Source: Ditylenchus dipsaci (Eukaryota > Nematoda > Chromadorea > Rhabditida > Anguinidae). Taken from it: a stretch of DNA of 64,000 nt. The DNA is taken from the NCBI GenBank assembly GCA_004194705.1, contig SADC01001279.1, positions 1 through 64,000 on the forward strand. The letters are read 5' to 3'. Numbering within the stretch: position 1 is the stretch's first letter; the number at the start of each line of letters is the position of its first letter. The position numbers and the translations under genes were made by a program. Positions 58,133-64,000 of the stretch are shown here, piece after piece. The notes beneath the pieces were generated by a model. That model searched no databases, was not told the DNA's origin, and saw nothing but the letters and a program-made list of their open reading frames with translations.

Positions 58133-59549
58133 CTGGTTTTTGGAGATTTATCCTGGTCAGATGTTGTGCCAAGCGAAATGTCCTTTGTATTCTTGGCATC
58201 ATCTAGCAAGTCACAGAATTGGGTGTCAATATTGTCCCAAGTTCTCCTTTGAACAGGTGCTGAGGATGAGGGCGGTCTGAGTATGGGTTTAATATTGGTA
58301 TTGACACCATTATTTGGTCGTCTAATCTGAACTCCATGGTCCACTTTGAAGTACTCCAAGTCTTCTTTCAGTTTAGCTAATTTGTCTGTCTGACTGGCAG
58401 ACACTGAGCGCTGCCGCCTGGGAGGGGTAGAATAGTGGTTAGCAAGCTTTACATTTGGTTTAGAATGCCTTGGGATTCTTAGAAATTGCTGAAATAACGC
58501 TAAATATTTAGTCGATTATGAACTTTACAATACAGTCGACTCTCCATAAAAGCCCAGTATGATATAGTTTGGGCACTAATTGGATCAGATTCCTATCAAA
58601 AAGTGGCATAAGCAAATGCTATCTTGTTTTCTTAAAACACATGTTTGAGCCTAATGGCTTCTTCGCGTTCATCGAGTTAGAGTTCGGGTTTTCGTAATAA
58701 TTTTCTTCTTTTAGCCAAAGAGGCAAATATTTTTACAATTTTTTTAAAAAAGTGATAAAACCATTAGGTAGCCCCAAGATTCTAGTTTCCAATGACGTAT
58801 CATTTGTCATGACATGCAAAATATGGTACGAAAATTGAAAGTATGAAACAAATCAGAAAATAACTTTTTTCCTAATCTGTTTTATACTTTTAATTTTTTG
58901 TACCATATTTTGCAAGCATGTTAGGACAAATGATACGTTATTAGAAACAAGAATCTTGGGGCTACCCAATAGTGTTATCACTTTGTAAAAAATAATAAAA
59001 ACATTTGCCTCTTTGGCTAAAAGAAGAAAATTATTACGAAAACCCTTTAACTCGAGCCATCAAGGTCGCTGAGGCCAGTGCCTACCCTGCACCTAAGGCA
59101 GGTTTGCTAAGTCAGAGACGGCCAAAATCAGCACAATCTCGGTCGAAATCAGCGAAATCGCTCAAAAATGTGTCAAGGGTTTTTTTGCATATTAATAAAC
59201 AAGGAGTCGAAATCTTTGCGATTGACGATGAATGACTGATTGATGGACCAATTGTTGCGAAAGACCCCAAAGTGTGGGTCCCAGCTGGTGGTCGAACGTT
59301 GACGTACAGCTTGACTACAAAATAACCCACCAAATCAGTAGTTTCATAGAGTTTCATGCGCTCAGCCCTGCTTCTCTCGACAGCTTCTTGGCGTTCCAAA
59401 AGAAGCAAGATATTGTCGAAGTATTGCATATCGTGCACTAACGGTACTTTGTGTCGTCTGCTCAAACAACAGTTTAACAAAATCAGCAATAGGATAAGTG
59501 AGAGTACTATAGCAATCAGGGCAATGCTGTACATGCGCACATCGTCCAT
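58133..59549 (-). CDS. Putative single-pass membrane protein, partial
   Basis: Exon 59549-59332 starts MDDVRMYSIALIAI, has a strong membrane segment (VLSLILLLILLNCCL) followed by SRRHK (cytoplasmic anchor) and a charged helix (LERQEAVERSRAERMKLYET), and ends at a possible donor (TTG|gtgggt). Exon 58496-58133 joins in phase: QFLRIPRHSKPNVKLANHYS, then SASQTDKLAKLKEDLEYFKV and RRTWDNIDTQFCDLL, ending at CAG|gtttgt. A further 3' exon is required but was not found. The intron contains a foldback element and a coding-like stretch on the other strand. No family recognised. Confidence 0.5.
58690..59046. mobile_element. Foldback element, GGGTTTTCGTAATAATTTTC arms
   Basis: The arms 58690-58860 and 58870-59046 are inverted copies over about 170 bp (GGGTTTTCGTAATAATTTTC ... 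GAAAATTATTACGAAAACCC). The right side is CCCTTTAACTCGAG and the left AGTTAGAGTTCGGG, so a TTAA target is possible but the left one is eroded. Confidence 0.7.
59047..59328 (+). CDS. Coding-like stretch with in-frame TGA, unidentified
   Basis: A plus frame reads RAIKVAEASAYPAPKAGLLS, QRRPKSAQSRSKSAKSLKNV and VFLHINKQGVEIFAIDDE, meets TGA at 59233-59235, and goes on in the same frame to LIDGPIVAKDPKVWVPAGGR then TLTYSLTTK-stop. The style resembles a cytoskeletal or doublecortin-like C-terminus, but that is only an impression. It conflicts with the minus-strand reading of the same bases, unless it lies in that gene's intron as modelled here. No ATG was found. Confidence 0.35.
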
Positions 59550-59976
59550 TACGAATCCTCACTCATTTGCAGATCAAACAAGCGAATTCCAAAACAGACA
59601 ATATTTTGACCATTTAACTTGATCAGTTGCTAATATTTCGGGCTAAAAGTGCAATTAAAATAAGTAAATGGATTAGTTTCACCCGAACTAAATGGTCTTT
59701 GAAGTGTAGACATTGCAGTGGAAAGGCTTTAAGAAGAGAAGTGGGTTGGGTAGAGAGATTGCTGCGCAATAACACAGATAGGCGGAGGGACTAAATAGAA
59801 AAGAATGGATTTTGTAGAAAAAGAAGAAAGTGAGGCGATTGCAAAAGACTGCATATAAATCGATGCCATTTAAACTATCTCTTTATTTGCTTATTTTTAA
59901 TTTAATAAGCCAAATCATCTTTTTAATTTCAAAAATATACAAATTTAATAAAACTACTGAAAAAATAGGTCTGAAG

Positions 59977-60192
59977 CAGGTTCACAACGGGTTCACAGAT
60001 CGAAAATCGCAAAAGCAGGATTTTGTTTCCAAAAAGCAGGAATTTAAAACAAAAAGTCTACAAAAAGCAGGAATAAGCTTTTATAAAATGCTGTGAGATG
60101 TGCGAAAATTCCTGCTTTTTCACGGACAAAAAGCAGATTTTAAAATCAAAAAGCAGGAAATTCCTGCTAAAGCAGGACATCTGTGAACCCTA
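59977..60192. mobile_element. hAT-type MITE, duplication GTCTGAAG
   Basis: A perfect 8-bp duplication (59969-59976, 60193-60200). Right end CATCTGTGAACCCTA, left CAGGTTCACAACGGGTTCAC. The interior is AAAAAGCAGGAATTT units in inverted sets. Confidence 0.85.
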
Positions 60193-60310
60193 GTCTGAAG
60201 CCTTTTTTGGTATAATTTAATCTTTTTCGGCTGCAAAAGGAACTGATTGCAGCAAAGAGAAGTGTTTTTACTGCAAATTTCATTCTTTTTGAGGTAAATA
60301 GCCAATTAAA

Positions 60311-61070
60311 GGTACTTGTGCACTTGGGGGGGGGTGCCTTTTTTAGTCGACTGTGAACAGGGTTCAAACGCCTCTTAAGTAATTCTTATACGCTAAAAAC
60401 GATAAAAAAAGGTACTTTCCAAACAAATTCCGCACTAAAAAGTTCGATTTTGAAAAAAATTTGGTTACCAAAGGTTAACCGGTTGCCTTGGTCCCCCAAG
60501 GTAAAATATGTGTATTAAGGTGAAATATCTATATTAGGGTATCCTACCATGTTTTGGTCACTGGAGCTTGGCAAAAAGAGTCTCTAATGCATGTATGATC
60601 AAGTGTCTTGCTCGGAATTATGTCTAAGGTAAGTGAGTGCGCGCATCTCTAACCAACCAAGCCCCCTGCGCCCCCGAAGGGGTCGCAGGGGGCTTGGGGG
60701 CTTGGAGTTGAGATGCGCACACCCACATACCTTAGACCCAAATCACTCGAAAGTGACTCTGGATGCATAAAACAGTATGCATACCAGAGTTTTTTTATGC
60801 GGTAGGCCTCAGCTAACAAAACTATGTTCAATCCCATCTTTTCGGTCTTTTTAAAAATATCTAGGTACCCTTTATGGTATAATTAGCTTGGGGGACCAAG
60901 GCAATCGGTTGACCTTTGGTAACCAATTTTTTTTTTCAATAATCGAACTTTTTAGTGCGGAAATTGCTTGGAAAGTACTTTTTATCGTTTTTAGCGTATA
61001 AGGAATACTTAAGAGGCGTTCGAACCCTGTTCACAGTCGACTAAAAAGGGGCCCCCAAGTGCACAAGTGC
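60311..61070. mobile_element. GGTACTT-terminus element, intact copy
   Basis: Ends GGTACTTGTGCACTTGGGGG and the inverse CCCCCAAGTGCACAAGTGC. The flanks share (C)AATTAAA, a 7-8 bp duplication (60303-60310, 61071-61078). The arms include GTCGACTGTGAACAGGGTTC. The core 60556-60835 is the conserved GC-hairpin module found at 17.0 and 25.8 kb. Confidence 0.82.
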
Positions 61071-61079
61071 CAATTAAAA

Positions 61080-61820
61080 ATAACTCAAATATCTTTGGTC
61101 GTTAGAAAATTTCTGTTAACAAAACTTATTTTGCTTTATCCGATAAAATTTATGGCATAATATATTTTATAAATGTTTTATAAAATGTATCAAATAAAGA
61201 CTAAAGCATAAAATATTCCTGTGAAAATTAAAAAACTGTTTATTACAAATTATGACCCTATTCACCTTCAGGAGGGCAGATTTTTGCCTTTTCGCTCCTG
61301 CTGTTTTTTCGTACTATTTTTTCCGTAAAAGTAAATATTTCACTTAGAACTAGCATCAATCATTATAATTTAAAAAATTAAAAAAAAATTAAGTTAATTT
61401 GGAGAGAGGGGGGGCGTGATTGGTTGTTGGAGCCCTGTAAAGTTGAACAGGGCCAATTATGATAAAATTGTTTTCGGTCATTAACACGATAAATGAACGG
61501 GATCGCGTTGCTGCCGAGAAACCGTTCTCGAAATGTTATCGAGAAATACATCTAAAAACTATTATGAGATCGTTTAGAGGAGCAAGATTATTGTAGGTTT
61601 TACAGCAAATCGGAAATTTCCGGTAAAAACATGTGTAACATAAAAACGAATGATCATGATCATCATCAAATGGATGTTATCCTTGCCCTCTAACAAGGTC
61701 ATCATTAATACACACATACATAGTAGGTGGATGATTGATACTACTCACAAAGCTGTAATTACTTGCAATCTCATCACCAAAGTCCTCCTACTCCGAGAAC
61801 ACTAGTAATATTAGTAGAAA
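61080..61820. other. Intergenic, no gene recognised
   Basis: AT-rich, with TGATCATGATCATCATCA near 61650. It could be the 5' flank of the ORF at 61829. Confidence 0.35.
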
Positions 61821-61828
61821 TACACAAC

Positions 61829-62245
61829 ATGACTCTTCTTCAAAGAAGGTCATCTAGACTGATTGGCAAGTTGTTACTTCTTTTCTCTGATTTTAAGCTC
61901 TATTACAAGTGTAACACACCTTTGGCTATATTGTCCATACAGCAAGACTGTTGGTTCCAAAGCAGAACCAACTCTTATTCACCACGCTTTTATTTTTTTT
62001 CTCTTTGCCAGTGGGAAACTAAGGAGAAAACAGTGCAATCGATGCCAATCAACAATGGACAGCCTGGAAAGATGACTGTGATATTTTCGAATAAAATTTT
62101 CGAAGAAATTAATTGTGTGCATAATTTATTCTTTATTTATAAAAAATATCAAGAACAGGTTCAGTCAAAGCGTCCGAGTATCTTGATTTCTCAACATTTT
62201 GACCCAATATTGGTGGATTTATGTTTAAAATGCAATAAAAACTAA
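61829..62245 (+). CDS. Hypothetical ORF
   Basis: 138 codons from ATG: MTLLQRRSSRLIGKLLLLFS at the start, a middle part with several Cys, and PINNGQPGKMTVIFSNKIFE then LVDLCLKCNKN-stop. A pyrimidine tract and CAG at 62010 could be an acceptor, so part of this frame may be intron. No family recognised. Treat as tentative. Confidence 0.3.
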   Translation: MTLLQRRSSRLIGKLLLLFSDFKLYYKCNTPLAILSIQQDCWFQSRTNSYSPRFYFFSLCQWETKEKTVQSMPINNGQPGKMTVIFSNKIFEEINCVHNLFFIYKKYQEQVQSKRPSILISQHFDPILVDLCLKCNKN

Positions 62246-62249
62246 AAAG

Positions 62250-62570
62250 CATTTTTAGAGAATTCGAAAATTTTCAACTTTAAATTGCTAACTTCAGAAA
62301 ACTCTGACTTTCCAACAGACCGAGAATAATTTCGACCAGATCTTAATGGTTTAGGATTCAGAAAAAGCTTTAATTTTTAAAGTGGCTTTTTAGTAAAAAT
62401 AAAGAGTACTTAATTCTAGCACTAAAATACTTGATTTTTTTAAACCTGAATGAATTCTTGAAATAAGCGTCGAAAATTATTAGCCACTAGTTGATATGTA
62501 CGTGAGTCAAAATTAAAAAAATATTTTTAATTTCAGTTTCAATAAATCAGTCAATTGTTAACCAATCAAA
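62250..62570. other. Intergenic between two small ORFs
   Basis: No feature recognised; 3' flanks of both convergent ORFs. Confidence 0.4.
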
Positions 62571-62813
62571 TTATTTTTTTCCAAAAGGCATGAAGGCACA
62601 CATGGCCAAGTACTCATTTTCTTGGTCTCCGTTCTGTCGTTTTCGCCGTCCTACATGACGTTTTCCACCTCTTCCAGGTGGAGGGCAGCACATTGTTCGT
62701 CCATTTACTTTTTTTGACACTTGTCCGGGTGGACAGCCACTTCCTTCCACATTTGACAATAATACCGCAAGTGAAACCAATAGCATAAAAATATACTGGA
62801 GTGAAAACATCAT
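62571..62813 (-). CDS. Small secreted peptide precursor, neuropeptide-like
   Basis: 80 residues in one exon. Residues 1-24 form a clear signal peptide (FMLLVSLAVLLSNVEG). The mature part starts SGCPPGQVSKK, has NGRTMCCPPPGRGGKR with three further residues patterns of Cys/Pro/Gly, then basic clusters GKR and RRKR, an acidic spacer (QNGDQENEY) and the end LAMCAFMPFGKK-stop. A C-terminal GKK after Phe is the classic amidation and cleavage signal, predicting a peptide ending FMPF-amide. This fits a neuropeptide or peptide-hormone precursor, but I do not recognise the family. Unlike its neighbours it reads without a frameshift. Confidence 0.6.
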   Translation of the reverse strand: MMFSLQYIFMLLVSLAVLLSNVEGSGCPPGQVSKKVNGRTMCCPPPGRGGKRHVGRRKRQNGDQENEYLAMCAFMPFGKK

Positions 62814-62819
62814 TATCTT

Positions 62820-63405
62820 AGAATAAAAATCAATAGCAAATACTAAACTTATATATCAAAAAAAAATTCAGAAAATATTTATTTATTGTAATTTATTCTA
62901 TAAATTTTTTTTATTTTTTTTTGAGAATCTTTTTTTCGCTCAAAATGCAAGTATAGAATTTGTATAGAATGCGCCTCATTAGTTTCAATTTCTTTAGCAA
63001 AACAATTTTAAAAAGCCAATTTTAATACACAACGACTTTTATATGCAGTCACTACACGACGCAGTTTGGCCTGTCTCAGTTGATTTGTTAACTCGAGTAC
63101 TACCTATATCCTTTATCCCGAATTCCAAAGTGACATGCGTCTGTTGCGTGTTAAAACCAATTTAATTTGTAAGGACTTGATATTTTTATTTAATACAAAA
63201 GGCTACAGAGATTACAAATTAATTAAAACTGGTGACAATTAAAATAATGCTGATTTGAATCCATGTGACTTCTACGAATGGATCAAAGTCGTGTAAAAAC
63301 TAAAAAATTATTAATATGATAGACCTTCGACAGCCGGTTGAGCTTGCATTGATAAGTCCACCACCACATTTGATATACAGGGCTATTGGAGTGTATCAAA
63401 GCCGG
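62820..63405. other. Intergenic; possible transposase scrap
   Basis: 63248-63295 reads NADLNPCDFYEWIKVV-stop on plus, resembling the LNPCDF motif of mariner transposases. It is too short to be sure. Nothing else recognised. Confidence 0.3.
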
Positions 63406-63411
63406 CTTAAA

Positions 63412-63645
63412 GGGCCATCACCACGCGTTCTGGATTGTCCCCCGCCAATTAAAAAATTTTCGGCTAATCATTGAAATTCTATACTGGTTTTTCAGCTTGG
63501 TTTCTAACAAAACAAGGCTTAGAATTTAATTTTAGGTGTAGTTTTGTAAGAAACCGAGATGAAAAACCCGCACAGAAGTTCAATGATTCGGATTTTTTTT
63601 GAATTGGCGGGGGACAGCCGTTGTCTGAAACGGCCTTTTGCAATA
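63412..63645. mobile_element. TTAA foldback element
   Basis: Starts TTAAAGGGCCATCACC (TTAA 63408-63411), then GATTGTCCCCCGCCAATT; the right arm is TTGAATTGGCGGGGGACAG then CGGCCTTTTG. Same family as 49378-49617. The right TTAA is not preserved. Confidence 0.65.
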
Positions 63646-63649
63646 CTGT

Positions 63650-64000
63650 TTAAAAGACAATCGAAAGGTTGTGGAGTCTTGAAAATAGTTATTATTGGAA
63701 CTATCGTTATTTCTAATACTTGGACTAATTCTTGCGCAATTTTCAGCGGACTGAAACTCTCCTGTTCTACAGCTCCAAAGAATCTGTGGATTTTTTTTAA
63801 TATATTTTCGACAGCGTATGTTATTTTTTAATTATTTTTAAAATAAACATTTTGCCAATATCTTCATGATAAAAATTTCAAAACATCGATAATACGCAAA
63901 AAAAACTAGAAGACAATTCCAAAAAGCTTTTATTAGTTTATCTATGTGTTTGTACATACTGATGTCGATCGAATGAAAAGAAAAGCTTGGAATCTTACTT
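63650..64000. other. Window edge, no gene established
   Basis: After ttttcag at 63746 a short plus frame reads RTETLLFYSSKESVDFF; it might be an exon running from a gene outside the window. Not supported further. Confidence 0.25.

Noticed and set aside
61763..62245. Full 160-codon open frame beginning at 61763
   Set aside because: It begins at a TTG; the first ATG is at 61829, so only the shorter form is listed, with low confidence.

Overview
The window is nuclear DNA from an AT-rich, intron-rich animal. The organism is probably a protostome invertebrate. An innexin is present, and innexins are the protostome gap-junction family. Other genes recognised are calreticulin with a C-terminal HDEL, cyclin L with an RS tail, L-2-hydroxyglutarate dehydrogenase, proteasome beta-3 and the ciliary transition-zone protein nephrocystin-4. 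Introns are GT-AG. I see no bacterial operons, CRISPR arrays or rRNA, and I cannot name the phylum.

Layout. 1-7.2 kb: two small low-complexity secreted-protein genes; a proteasome beta-3 (psmb3-like) gene lies inside a 2.5 kb inverted-repeat element with TTAA at both ends. 7.6-11.05 kb (minus): L2HGDH. 12.3-14.7 kb (minus): calreticulin, with an exact ERSE-II stress element upstream. 15.4-17.5 kb: foldback elements. 17.67-23.55 kb (minus): cyclin L. 23.6-32.7 kb: gene-poor and full of nested foldback elements. 32.8-34.3 kb (minus): innexin. 35.4-36.3 kb: minisatellites. 36.5-37.35 kb: unidentified membrane-protein exons. 38.2-41.26 kb: a Mutator-like element with a FLYWCH/MULE remnant, broken at its edge by a hAT element. 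41.4-56.96 kb (plus): nephrocystin-4, at least 26 exons, introns stuffed with transposons. 58.1-59.55 kb: a membrane-anchored protein on minus and a conflicting coding-like stretch on plus. 60-61 kb: foldbacks. 62.57-62.81 kb (minus): a possible neuropeptide precursor.

Mobile DNA dominates. I reconstructed ends and target-site duplications by eye for many elements: eight hAT-type insertions (8-bp duplications), a family with GGCGCTA termini and poly-C (8-bp duplications), several TTAA families, and TA-flanked mariner/pogo-like palindromes. Interiors are shared between families with unrelated ends.

Reading quality. Nearly every recognisable gene is in frame only if one or more single bases are restored, and all breaks I could assign are losses, often in short homopolymer runs. 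With those bases restored, exon lengths and phases close exactly (cyclin L 1311 nt, innexin 1215 nt, calreticulin 1203 nt). I therefore read most frameshifts as assembly base-loss, not pseudogenes. The psmb3-like copy has far more per length and may be a true decaying copy. Products and families come from recall of conserved motifs; no database search was run.
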